From contig NW_019028987.1 in the NCBI RefSeq assembly GCF_002105155.1, positions 1 through 64,000 on the forward strand: a stretch of 64,000 bases of DNA. Direction: 5' to 3'. Shown piece after piece: positions 13,114-24,278 of this stretch (the first letter of the stretch is position 1; each line of letters starts with the position of its first letter). Below the pieces are notes generated by a model that saw nothing but the letters and a program-made list of their open reading frames with translations, was not told the DNA's origin and ran no database searches. Position numbers and translations under genes: made by a program. Source of the stretch: Lobosporangium transversale (Eukaryota; Mortierellomycota; Mortierellomycetes; Mortierellales; Mortierellaceae).

Positions 13114-13175
13114 GGTGGCCTAAGTTGCGTCATCAGTCACGCGACAGCCCCGAGTTCGAGCGCCACCATTTTTTC
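13114..13175 (+). other. tRNA-like / SINE-head-like pol III cassette
   Basis: Six bases GGTGGC (13114-13119) pair perfectly with GCCACC (13162-13167). Inside is a 6-bp hairpin (GTTGCG/CGCGAC). TGGCCTAAGTTG fits most of a pol III box A, GTTCGAGCG resembles box B, and a TTTTTT run follows at once. At 54 nt it lacks one tRNA arm and has no proper T stem, so it is not a working tRNA by conventional rules. A tRNA relic or the head of a SINE is more likely. Confidence 0.3.
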
Positions 13176-13299
13176 CTATTCGTGAGTGCTGGCTTCTCTC
13201 GACTCTAGTTGTGGATCCCTAGAAGACAGAGCAGATTCTGTCGGTACCTGTGAGACTGGGAGAACGGACCGAATAATTCGTTGTCTCATCCAGTGCTCC

Positions 13300-13460
13300 T
13301 ATTCGATTCGAACAAATTGAATTCGAATGTTCGAATGCATTCGAATCGAAATCGAATCGTGGTAAATTTGAATAAGTCCTATCCTGGATCGATTCGAATA
13401 GTTCGAATGGCTCGAGTATCGAATGACTTGAGTATCGAGTGACTCGAATGGTTCGATGCT
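13300..13460. repeat. TTCGAA-rich degenerate repeat patch
   Basis: Six copies of the palindrome TTCGAA occur between about 13306 and 13408, embedded in further ATCGAA and CTCGA words up to about 13456. The density is far above anything else in the window. No period is strict enough to call a simple tandem satellite. Confidence 0.55.
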
Positions 13461-13489
13461 CACCACGCCTAAACGTTACAAAAAATTCC

Positions 13490-14968
13490 ATTAGATGTTC
13501 CTAGACAAGCACTTATACTCCTACTCGATATCCATGGTGATTCCCAGGCCCATAGCTGGACTAAAAGTTAGTGTATTTCGTTGATAGCCATTACATTCGG
13601 TTACTTCTAATCCCTCATGATCCCTAGTGGCGAACTTCAATGAGGTACATACGTGTTGAGCGCTATATCGCAGAGCCTCTCTTCGTCCCGTAGGCCTCCA
13701 CATCGTTGATATCTTTGTAGATTAAGCCATTGCTACTCTTTGTTAAAATCACGTCTCTGGGACCGCAGCCTCAGGTAGACTTCTAGTCTGTCCCAAACCC
13801 TCCTTACTTGACCGTACGACCTTCACGTGTCGAGCGCTTTCCTAAAACCCCGCATTTGACAAACGGAAGATGAACCCAGTATCCTTTTTATGCATTGAGC
13901 CCTGCTTTCATGTTTTTGTCCTGTTGGAAAGAAGGATTTCAAGCCTTCCAAGAGTCTTGATCGTATTTACTACTGCCTCATGTTCCTTCTGCACGCAAAA
14001 ATTACGTCTCAGCTTTCCCTGTCACGTTGCAACCGTTGACATGTAATAAAGACCTTTTCCATACTTTAAAAAATAAACTATTTTTTCTAATTCTTGTTTA
14101 GTCCAAAGTGTCTAATGAGCGTCGATAAATTTCAGCCAATAAAGATTTTTGATCAAAGTGTGGTGCTTAATATGAAGTTTATTCATATCCATTTACTCTG
14201 TCTAGCCTATTATTTCAGATACTGGCTTTTTCTATTCAAAATCAATTGAGTATAACAATAGCTTAGGAACTGCCTTGACAAGAAATGCAAATGTGCCTTC
14301 TTTACCCTCTTGCGGAAGATCATAAAATACATTCCTGGCCATACGTTCGTGATATTTAAAGTCAGTATCCTACAGCTCTGCTTCAATATCTATTAATTTT
14401 CTCATAGATGATCCAGACACGTCTGAAATATGGCCCATTGATGATCCATTTTATCCAGAACTTGCTCATAACTTCGCGCACGACCATTGGCAAATCAATT
14501 ACTTCTTGCTACATCTCCATACTAGGATTACGGTCTTCAGTTTTGGCAATCGCTATTAGAGTTCCTACCGCAATCTGGCGCTCAACTGAGTCAATAATGG
14601 CCCCAAAAAGTTTCAACTGCTAATGCAAAGTTGAATTTTTGGGTGCCATTTCGGAAATGATAGGGTCTCGTGACAACATGTATAACTCAATACGGAAGCT
14701 AAAAGATCGCGCCAAAATATACCATACACTTGGATAGAATTTCCCAAGAGCCCGGCTGAGGGCTCCATGATTTTTGCGACGACGTAGCCATCACCCTGGC
14801 GAGTTGAGAACAAAAGCTGCAGCCGTAGAACGCGAAGGAAATGGGTTTGGACTCCAGTCCTTGCTCTATAATGGCTAAGGTCAATCGTCTTCTCAAGAAC
14901 TGGAGTAGGTCCGTCCATAAAGCCTTGTGCGCCTCCACTATAGAGTCTTGGCTCGCACCTATATGGAC

Positions 14969-14999
<31 letters not shown>

Positions 15000-15180
15000 G
15001 CGAGCATTGATTAGTCATCATAAGGGCTTATTTGGTGCTGTTTGAGTCTGAAAAACTGGTTACCAACGAACGACTCAAGATCGCCCCCATATCGCCATTC
15101 CTTCCTCACTTATCATGCACCATGATTCATGCGCCATAATCACCTAAAACCTTTTACTATATAGCTAATTTACATTAATA
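13490..15180. other. Gene-free stretch with decayed coding remnants
   Basis: No intact gene. On the minus strand, 13500-13830 reads protein-like but with several in-frame stops. On the plus strand, after an acceptor-like TCATAG near 14407, a run without stops reads DDPDTSEIWPIDDPFYPEL and continues for about 50 codons before stops accumulate. I do not recognise either family. A T run of about 26 lies at about 14973-14999. Confidence 0.35.
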
Positions 15181-15660
15181 TTGTTGTGGCTGGTCATTAA
15201 TAGTTATATAAATCAATTATAACTATTTTATTTTTACTTTGTATCTACTAATCGGGACATTCTGTCGATCCACAGTTAAAAGAACCTTTGTGCAAAGCCT
15301 TAAGCTATAGGTGAGTCCACCTCACCTAGAAAGCACCACAGTCAGGCCTGTAGGCTAAGTTATAAAAGCCAAAGAGCTTCTTCCTCAATAAAATCTTCAG
15401 TTTTCCCCATACGTCTTGTTCTTGCTATTATCTTTTCCCCTTTTCACAACAAGCATTTGCCGTCCAGGAACTCAGTTTGTGAGCTAACCTATAAAGCTCC
15501 CATCTTTCTCTTTCGGCATCCTATGGCGCTGTTTGTCGTCAAGGTTGTTTGTCTTTATTTTCTCTTGGTATTCTTGTTGACACTCTTTGTACTGTCCTTT
15601 CCTGATTTTGTGTCTATCCTTTTGCCCCTTAAGCAAAGATACACCTACTATTTACAACAA
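15181..15660. mobile_element. 480-bp element, possible solo LTR or TIR element
   Basis: The ends are TTGTTGT and ACAACAA (perfect inverted 7-mers), so the inner ends also satisfy TG...CA. The flanks are CATTAATA on the left and TATTAATA on the right, an 8-bp direct repeat with one mismatch. Inside are a TATA-like TTATAAAAG near 15360 and CAATAAAATC near 15387, an order typical of an LTR (promoter, then poly-A signal). LTR elements normally give 4-6 bp duplications and hAT elements 8 bp, so the class is unresolved. No coding sequence is inside. Confidence 0.4.
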
Positions 15661-15772
15661 TATTAATACCCGTGACATACAATAATAGAAAAGAGGTATA
15701 AATACTCTTTTCTATTGTGAAAATAAAGATCCTCATTCTTGTCTCGTTATATCTCAGTTCATTATTAATTTA

Positions 15773-16480
15773 TCAGGTTTGATTCTCCAATTCATAAAAC
15801 TTGAGATCGCTGATGCGTCTGCTTCCCAAATGTTTGAATGCCAAGGTTCCAACGTTAGTTAAAAGCTCAGCGCAACTATCGTTGGAGCTGTAAACGATTA
15901 TCATTCTGGGCTGCAACCAGTCCACAAGTCGAGCCAAATTATTACTCTCGTCTTCTAAGGTATGTGTATCGAATGAGATATACTCAATGGTAACGCCTTG
16001 GATAGGGTCAGCCACTATCATATTAATTCCACGTGAGGAAACAGACATGGTGCTCTCGTTGATGAAAGCCTCGATAAAACTACCTGAGTAATTATCCTCC
16101 TGATTGGAGCTTAATTGTTTTCGTGCTTAAGTCTTTGGTCATATAGGAATAAGCGTAGCTCCTAATGAAGTGAATGTATTCAATACTGAGGCATTGTCTC
16201 CATTACTTATAAAGCTGAAGCTGCTCAGTGGTCGTTGACAGCGGCGGGCTGACTCGACTAGAAGCTTGGCTACGTAGAGGCATATTGGTAGCGTTAGACC
16301 TCGGTGTTGGGCCAGATAAAACTGTTCCAAGAAGAGATTTTAGTTCAAAGGACGAAAGCATCGGGTACTCCGTTGCCTCGGCTACATCACAGTTATTGGG
16401 TCGAGAGACCCCTTCGCGAAGAGTAATGATCAAAAAGTGGTTATAGAGGTGCATGATGCCTTCAAGCATCTCAGGAAAAG
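15773..16480 (-). pseudogene. Unidentified decayed coding region
   Basis: Minus-strand blocks that look like protein lie in successive frames: about 16240-16470 (ending near a block ELKSLLGTVLSGPTPRS), 16139-16290 (LLVESARRCQRPLSSFSFIS) and 15773-16048 (ARLVDWLQPRMIIVYSSNDS). They are broken by stops or frame changes between blocks, which suggests a dead gene. I do not recognise the family. It lies just downstream of the Helitron 3' end in the same orientation, so carriage or chance are both possible. Confidence 0.35.
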
Positions 16481-16727
16481 ATCGAATAAATGAGCTCAGA
16501 TAGATTAGAGCCCCTTGGGCGACTGGGTCTTCATGGATGTCATCAAGTTACCATCATAAGAGAGTAGTTATTTGCTTCTGTTGGATGACCAAATCTGTAA
16601 TGTTGATATTAAGTCAGCTGACAAGCTTGCTTAATAGCCCCGTACATTGACCACAACTAGCAGTAGCCCGTGCGATGCACAGGTGTGAATTTTTGAACAA
16701 AATAATTTATTATTTTTATTTTTATAC

Positions 16728-17220
16728 TTATTGGAGAACGCTCTTGTATACAATGTTCCTTATATAAACACCTTCAAACCCAGGAAATATGCCATTGTCT
16801 ATTAAAACCCTCAGATCTCTTGGATTGGAGCAGCGTGATAGTGCAACATACAGTTGACCATGAGTAAACACGGGAGCAGGGAGATAAATACCCACCTTCT
16901 CAAGAGTTTGCCCCTGCGACTTGTTAATTGTCATAGCGAATGCTGGCTTGATGGGGAATTGATACCGTGTAAACTTCACAGGTGATGTTTGGTCATCATC
17001 AGCAGTTGTCAGGGGGATGCGCGGAATAAACACTCTTTTTCCTTTTAAAGCGCCTGTGATAACTTCTGCTTCCATGCATCTTGAGGTAAGACCACGCACA
17101 ATAAGTCGGGTACCATTACACAATCCACGCTTGGCGTTCATATTCCTTAACAACATGATAGGCTGGCCGATCTTTAGTAGCAGCTTAAATGGTAACTTAA
17201 AACCTCTAGGATGAATGGAA
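16728..17220 (-). pseudogene. C-terminal part of the Helitron PIF1-like helicase
   Basis: The frame reads LLLKIGQPIMLLRN, GLCNGTRLIV, AFAMTINKSQGQTLEKVGIY and GQLYVALSRC. These are the last helicase motifs (including V and VI) of PIF1-type Helitron helicases. It ends properly with a stop at 16728. It joins directly to the N-terminal segment at about 17205-17225 in another frame, so the central part of the protein was deleted. Confidence 0.85.
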
Positions 17221-17919
17221 GTGGCTCAATAATGGGCAATACAACTCGACCTCTCTGACAGCAGATGGAGTATTTAAAGTCCTGATTTTGCTTCTTATTA
17301 CTTCGTTCCTCTTTCCACACTTTCGCCTGACAATCTGGACATTTTATCATCCGATCAAGGTGATGTCTGTGATTTTTAATACTGTTGCCTCTGATTAGAT
17401 TTTCATTAAAAGGTCGCCTAGCAATGAAAGGTCGCCTAGCAATAGGAACTTGTACTGGAAGTGGAGGTCGTGGTGGGGGATGATAAGGCTCAAATTCATA
17501 TTCTTCCTCGCGGTTACTTCTGTTCAGGTTAATGTTCTCATTACGTGAATTTTGCACCTCCATGTCACGCTCACTTTGATTTTGAAAAATTGAAAAAAAA
17601 TATTTATTTAATTATTAGTTCAGCTTTTCCTACACTTGTATCCTACATCCTACATATACTTATCCATTCCTCTGTTGCTCTGTCGTGTTGTCTTGTCATA
17701 TTGTCATATATGTTCTGCATTTTCCAATTATCACTTATACTCACTTATCAATGACGGGATAATATTCTCAGGACAATTTTCCATATGTCCATGTATTCTT
17801 GGACGATTACATGTCTTACATCTGTTGAAAAGACACTCATTACTATTTGATCGTTCATGCGTAACTTCAACTAATTCTCCACGACGCGCATATTCTTTAA
17901 CGCATTGGTTGCAAACCAT
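17204..17919 (-). pseudogene. N-terminal part of the Helitron protein
   Basis: A first segment from ATG 17919 (MVCNQC, then CKTCNRPRIHG) is followed by a likely intron and a second segment (about 17572-17204) carrying CPDCQAKVWKEE...CC...GRVVLPIIEPLP. These cysteine patterns are typical of the start of Helitron replicase/helicase proteins. The frame then collapses where the sequence jumps to the helicase C-terminus. The HUH Rep motifs and helicase motifs I-IV are absent. Confidence 0.7.
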
Positions 17920-18249
17920 TGTTGAAGTAAGGGAATAAGGGAAAGGGTAATGAATGAGGGAATGAAAGGGGAGGAGGAGGAAATAAAATCCCAAATTGTC
18001 TGAAAAAAAATTTCTACACGTGATATATCAAAAAAGGTAGCGGCTATAGTATATTAGAGATTTGAGCTACAGTGACTTGAATTAAGCTTCCTCAAGAACC
18101 TAATTATTGACGAAATTGCCAGAGCCACTGCATAAAGGGAGGTACTGAAGTAAGCCTGAAATTATGTAGCGTTGGATAAATAAAAGAGAAAGGAGAAGAG
18201 GAAAAGAAAGAATGAGAGAGTAAATGAGTGAAAGATTAACGATGATCTC

Positions 18250-20200
18250 TATGAAATCTTATCCTGCCTTCATCTTCAAGGAAAAGAGCCGACTCGCTGT
18301 CCTACTGCCTTAGTCATAGAGGCTGACTGAAACTGATAGCATATCCTGGGCCCAGCGTTAACCCAAGACTGCTCATACTCCCATTAGGCAAACTCGCATC
18401 CGAATTTTCATCCCTAACTACAGAGGAACTGGTGCTCTCTAGAGCGATGTTACCGGTGCGGGCTTCAGAAATTTCCAAGCTCGCTAGGTCAGGAGCCATG
18501 GTACCAATGTTCAAGGCCGTGCTGCTTCCTTTGCGGCTAACGCAGGGCTCTTAATGACCTTTGAGTTTAGAAGACTTGCCTTGGGTCTCCTTGCCCTGTC
18601 TTTTTTGAGCGCATAGGCCCGATGGGCCTGCAGCAGCAGCATGGGGGCAGTGGCATGCTGTTAGAAGAAGCATGACCATGACACCAAAGTAGCCATCTCT
18701 TCTGAGCGCAGTGCTAACTGCAGGCGCTATGAACGACGTAAGTGACAACTCAACGGACAAGAATGGCCTCCGCACTGACCAGCAATTGTTTCTAGGAGTT
18801 CTGCTTCCTGTGGTGCCAAGAGTGGTCGCTTGGGTCCGCTTCTCATTAAATCCAAGCTTCTTTACATTTCGGCCCTTCTGACGATCATCAGCACCACGCA
18901 GGGTACCAATCTAGTCAGCATCTTCCTTAGTGACCAAGAAAGCAAGAAATACGATACATGACATGTTCACCGCCTTGGCCAATCTTCCCAGACAAACACG
19001 AACACTATTGCAAATGCTGTTATGTAACGTCATGAAGAAGATTAGTAATTTGCGCCTAGTATCCTTTTGTGTATTGGATCCTTAAGATATTTCTTTCCAT
19101 GTAGTCAATTCCCGAGAAGCAGCGCCGCTTTGGGAACTAAATGTATTTGCTCTGCTTAGTCCACCTAGCATAACGTGTGTGAGAAGCGTTACCACTGTGG
19201 GCCCTCCGGGTATTCACAGTATTGACAAACAAAGGCCGACTCACACTCAAAGTTTGATACCAAATTGTCGTAAAGTAAAACCTCCTGTTGTCCATGAAGT
19301 GAGGAGTGAACGTACACAGATGACCTTGAACACGGTACAACGTAATGCACCTAGTGATCCAACAGGGCCCTTGGGCCGCCCTGCAAACGTGTTATACAAT
19401 GCTGGGCTCAAACCTTTGAGGAAAGCTCAACTATCACGCGCACCCCAGGTGACAAGACATCAGAGCCGCAACTCAGTGTTAATTATCAGTATAAATAGTC
19501 CACTACGTTATAGCTAAATAAAGTAGCCTTTGACCTTCGATTCCACCTAAGATCACCTTTGATTGTTACTATTTACACGCCCAGAAAACTCGAGATTTGC
19601 GTTTTCCCCAACTGTTGTGTATATCTCTTCTTTTTTTTTTTATTTTACGATTCAAACAAAAAAACAGAAGGTCCAGGGGTCAAAAGCCTCTATATTGATT
19701 CTGCAGTAAGGAACAGCAACTCAAACTTACGAAGCTGCTATCTCGCGGTTCAAACAGGCCGATGCCATTGACAGCCTGCAGTATAGCCATACCAATCGAA
19801 TAAGAGTTCAGTTCTGGTTCAGCGTAGTTGATCTTGTTGCCTCGCTCCCAAATACCATAGTCAAAAGTGTAATATGCGCACTCGATATAAAACACTAAAT
19901 TCTGGATAAAGTCGACTCCATCCGTGCTATGTATATAAGTGATCAGCATACCCAATGCCGCCATCTGCACCAAGGTCAAAAGGAAAGTCGATGCGGTATC
20001 GGTTTGTAGATGGTCCCACTCTGAGTCAGAAGTAATATACTTTGCGTGTAAATAATCACCTAAACCTTATGTCTTTTGAAGCTCTCAACTTTGTGCGTCA
20101 GACGAATCATGCAAAATAGTGAACCACACATCAGCTTAACAATGGCATGCTCAAGCTCGTCTATGATAATTAAGAAGGTGGCAACCTGATTTTTAAAAAA
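18250..20200 (-). pseudogene. Phosphorylase b kinase regulatory subunit (alpha/beta) pseudogene
   Basis: Minus-strand blocks match, in order, the regulatory alpha/beta subunit of phosphorylase kinase (the calcium-controlled kinase that activates glycogen phosphorylase). Block 1 (about 20060-20190) is DELEHAIVKLM. Block 2 (about 19740-20060) carries LHAKY, EWDHLQTDTAS, VDFIQNLVFYIE, YGIWERGNKINY and LNSYSIGMA, ending at a GTAAGT. Block 3 (about 19260-19400) carries FAGRPKGPVGSLG and TFTPHFMDNRRFYF. Block 4 (about 18680-18730) carries ALRRDGYFG. Blocks 1 and 2, and those inside block 3, lie in different frames; stops are frequent, and about 200 residues between blocks 2 and 3 seem to be missing. 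The gene is therefore dead. Family assignment rests on block order and motif spacing. The tail 18250-18680 is less certain. Confidence 0.8.
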
Positions 20201-20239
20201 AAGTAACACCTACTGACCTTGCGGACAGTGCATGTCCTA

Positions 20240-20595
20240 CCTCTTTATCTGAAACCAAAGTAGCTTGCGGATTCACATTGAACATCTGGGCCTATTTCTA
20301 AAAAGGCAGCCAACAAATAGGCCATTGACACATCAGAAATGCGACACCAGAAATGGTGTATTTCGAGTATCCCTTGGCGGATTTCACTCAATTCAAAAGA
20401 AAAAAATTGAGGATCCTACCCCTTGGATGCGAGGATCCAGGGGGGATGGTTATAAGAAAATAAAATAAAATAAAAACTAAGGAGATTGACTGTCATATTT
20501 GAGCAAATAGATGGCGTATTTGAAAATATTTCTGCTCTCGAGCTGGTGTATTTGATGTGGCGGATATATTCTGCAAATGGCAAATAAACTTTTCC

Positions 20596-20626
<31 letters not shown>

Positions 20627-21520
20627 TCAAATGCATGGAGAAAAGGGACAGGAATGTGGCCAGGTCGCAAAGATTGGCCTGTGCACGAAGTGTACCTTGT
20701 CATTGAAACACCTCATTGTTTTTTTCACACGCACATCAAAATATCTAATCTTACATGCACGACCTTCATCATCATTAATCCGTCAGTAGGCTAGTGATAG
20801 ACCAAAGATAGTCATAATAGAGTACACGTTATCGCTACATGTACAGCATGTAAACAAAGACGTTGCTGTTTATTATTAACTTTCATTACATTATGCGGCA
20901 CAACTGCAGATCATCATTTTTCATCGAGCCTATACATCGCAATAGTCACTGTGAATTGTGACAGCAACGGAAGCTGGAATCAAGCCCATGGTAGGATGCT
21001 GACGTTTCAAGATAGCGGTATTGATGGCACGATAGCTGTAATCGAGCCGCTTCCGGACACTAGACTGGAAATGATACATCCTCAGCCGTCTTGAAAATCA
21101 GTTGGGGTGATGGTGAGGGAAGAATGAGAGTGAGAGAGATGAGGAAAAAAAAGGGATAGAGTCAGGGATGAGAGGAAGGTGGAGAAGGGAATGCAAAAGC
21201 AAATGAGGAGGAGGAATGAAGTAGCATGAAAAAAAAATCCAGCTTGTCCAAGGTTAATTTTAATTCAGCATTAGATGGAAAAACAACAACCCATTCAGGC
21301 ACATATTTTGCTGATCGTCATGATCAGAGATGTGTCCCTTTCTAGTTGGATGTCGCGTTTATCCACTCAGGAAGCGCACACCAACGTGCCCAACCATTTG
21401 AAGGAGCGATGAGCACGAGACACGTATCGAATGCTCACAAATCCAAGAAACAATGTGCCTCTTTGTTTTTAAAATATGATTGATCCAATATTTAATCAAG
21501 TACAATCGTCCACTATACTA
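20240..21520. other. Gene-free spacer with an ATT microsatellite
   Basis: I see no supported gene. An (ATT) microsatellite of about 9-10 units lies at about 20598-20627. A purine-rich tract occupies about 21110-21240. Confidence 0.5.
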
Positions 21521-23004
21521 CTATACTGAAACTTCGACCATGTCATCCTCCTCCTCCTCAAAATCCTCTTCGTCTTCATCCAATGCGTCTTGCAAGTCTG
21601 GATCTACAGCCGCGGTCGCAGTCTCACCCGTAGCGACTCCAACAGCTGCGGGGTTAAAGGTTGTTTCATTCTCAGCTCTTTTCACATCAGCAGAGCTCGA
21701 AGAGCCTGCAGCACCGCCACGTCCACCTGTGCCCACAAATTCTGCCTTGAGTTGATACCGCGCTGTATAAGGTCCTTTCCTGATAAATTCACATATTTCA
21801 CTCAAAACCTCCTTCAAGTATGAATGAGGCTGCTTAACATACTCGACTAATCCTCTGAAAGACCAATAAGGATACTGTTCAAAGGCAGAGAACAACATGT
21901 CCACAAGTTCGTTCTTTGGCATACGTGTGGTCTTTTGATCCATTTGCACCTTGGCCTTCTTTTGCTATTAAAACCGAAGTTTTTAAAAGACGATGAATCT
22001 TGAAGCATGCGCAGAGACTCTGGTATGATTACATCATGGAGGGAGGGGAGTTTTAAAGAAAAAAGAAAAAAAAGAGACAAAGACTTACAATAAATCCATT
22101 GCGAATACCCATGCCTGGCAAGAACTGGCCCTGGCGACCACCAGCACTATCTATTCTGTTATTATCTTCCAATATCTGTACTGATCGACCTCCCTTCTTC
22201 GCAGCCTCAATATTACGCTCTCGCATAATGGACCTGTATTCGGCACTGCCATCCATGGGCGTTACAGAACATTCGTGTTTGATAGTTGCAAGAATAGATG
22301 TAGCTTTGCCTGTGGGGTATCCAGGCGCGTGAGGAGGCTTTGGATGAGGGCCTGTAGGCTCCGTAAAGACGAATGTGTTGCTGACCTGTGCTGGGTTCAT
22401 TTTGAGCGTGTAGGTTTTGGGGATGTTTGCTGTAAACTTTTGATCCGAAGGCAAAATAAGCTGAAACTGTGATTGATTACCGTCACTGGGATTAACGCTA
22501 TAGAGATTCGATCAGAAAGAAAATAAGGGAAACGTCAGTATAATGTTCTTTTCAAATACATATAATGGCAATAAGCGACAATCAATGTATATATATTTTC
22601 GAAAGAGAAGAAAAGCTAAAAAGCATTTACGGTGTTATTATTCGAACTTTTCCTAGATCAACGCCTTCTTCATTGATGGAGGCCCAGCGATCAGCTAGAA
22701 ATTTAGGGATCTAGATAATAGAAGCAGTGACACACACAAAAAAAGAGGCTCATTAGAGAGCGAGCTTCTGTGTTCTGAATGCAATATCCGCCAATCCAGC
22801 TATACCTCGAGATACAACACTAACCTTGACCAACCAAGCTTGAGTGCCTGCTTTACCTAGGTCCAAATCTCCAGCAACGTTACCATCCTCATCGATAACC
22901 TCGTCTTCATCTTCAAAATTTTCTTTAGCATCTCCTCCATCCTCGAAGAGCTCTTCAAAGTCTGCAGGGCGCTTACGCGAATAGCCTCGTTCATCGTCAG
23001 ACAT
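21521..23004 (-). CDS. TFG2: Transcription initiation factor IIF subunit beta (RAP30/Tfg2)
   Basis: Small subunit of TFIIF, which binds RNA polymerase II and TFIIB in the preinitiation complex. Exons (minus): 22825-23004, 22631-22710, 22089-22497, 21521-21964; 370 residues. The acidic start (MSDDERGYSRKRP) is followed by the dimerisation beta-barrel region (AWLVK, KFLADRW, GKVRI). The C-terminal winged helix begins TTRMPKNELVDMLFSAFEQY and continues through YWSFRGLVEYVKQPHSYLKE to ARYQLKAEF. The protein ends in a very acidic tail (DEDEEDFEEEEDD). The motifs and length fit the family. The RPL32 gene lies upstream in the opposite orientation, about 1.27 kb away. Confidence 0.93.
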
Positions 23005-24278
23005 TGTTTACGAAGAAAATGGAAGGAGAATAATTTAAAGAATGGACTCAGATTATTATATTGCTTTAAATTAACCCCTTCTTAAAAAAATGAAAACTGT
23101 AAAAGATAAATGAATGACGAAAAGAGATGCATGTAAAGCTGCAATGGAGCTCACCGATGTTATACTGAAGTCATGTGGCTCAGGAAAACTGGGAGTCATG
23201 TGATATATTACACTAAGAGCCCATAGCCCTGAATCAAGTCAATTTTTTATTCTCTTTATTGACAAGATGTGCTATAAAGATCACATCGATGAAGATGGGT
23301 AGCATCTTGCCAAAGTATAGTGGTATGACCAGTTTACTGCTAAGAACGAACTCCGTTTTGTCTGTGATTGCTGTTTGGGACTAATACGGTGATGCAGGGA
23401 GACAGAGGAGATTTATCGTCTCCTATGGGAGAACATCGTGGAATACATGAGCTGCTCGCCTAAAGCGTTTGCTACTTCGGATGGCTTAAAGGCCATATGC
23501 TTGCTGTGTATTTAAGTATTGAACCCTTTCTTGGAACTTTATCTTGGAAAGTGCTAAAGCCCATTGCTATCTGTAAATGAGCTCGGATGCAAAAATGAAT
23601 GGGATTCTGAATCAGTGGCTTTGTCAATTGAGATTAATATTCAAACTTATTAAATTCTGCTAGTCTGTAATCTTGGTTGGTTCTCTCTTTCAAAATCTTT
23701 TTCCGTATGTTGATTAATGTGAAATATTGGATAGAGTTGCATCCATCAAAGAAGAGGATCATCAATCCAACTATCCCAGCAATCGCCCATCAGCCATAGT
23801 TATTGCAACTATCATCGGGACGTCGTTCCTTTCTTTTGCCCACATGGCACTCAAATATTGGTGCATCTTAAAGATTTGCATGGTAGTTTGCACTTCAGGA
23901 TCATGCTTGGTTGACATGAACAGTGGCAGGGGAAGAGTATACGACCAATCGAGATACTGCAAAGTTTAGCTCCCCCGTTCAGTGATAGAATCCTTTTACA
24001 TTGACAAATAAGAGATCATCGACAAATCCCCTAGTTCACCCACGACGTTCAGTGATGGGCAATGTCATGGGATAGTATACCACAGATGTGACGAGGCAAC
24101 TCATCGAATTATAAGCGCATGGGAACACGCCTAAAGATTATGAAGATTAGCTATCTAACTAGGATTTTCCACCAAAGCATTAACCTGATCAGACACTTAA
24201 TCAGGTCTCCATCCACAAAAGAATCAGAGTGAGACAACTAAATCAACATCTATTACCACACTCTTTTATCGTTAGAAA
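23005..24278. other. Divergent spacer between TFIIF beta and RPL32, with a coding remnant
   Basis: The spacer holds both promoters. At 23771-23962 the minus strand is open without stops and reads protein-like (YLDWSYTLPLPLFMSTKHD, then IVAITMADGRLLG). It lies behind an acceptor-like TTTGCAG, so a lost or small exon is possible. I do not recognise it. Confidence 0.4.

Larger units (their letters stand above)
16657..18060 (-). mobile_element. Internally deleted Helitron with both termini
   Basis: Read on the minus strand, the element starts TCTCTAATATACTATAG (from 18060) after a host A. It ends in a short hairpin (CCtGTGC-ATC-GCACGGG) followed by CTACTGCTAG at 16657, next to a host T. The TC start, the subterminal hairpin, the CTAG end and insertion between A and T are the Helitron hallmarks. 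The 1,404-bp body encodes only the first and last parts of the Helitron Rep/helicase protein, so it is non-autonomous. It lies between the phosphorylase-kinase relic and an unidentified relic. Confidence 0.8.

Noticed and set aside
13114-13167. A functional tRNA gene
   Set aside because: 54 nt is too short, the T stem does not pair and one arm is missing; it is listed only as tRNA-like.
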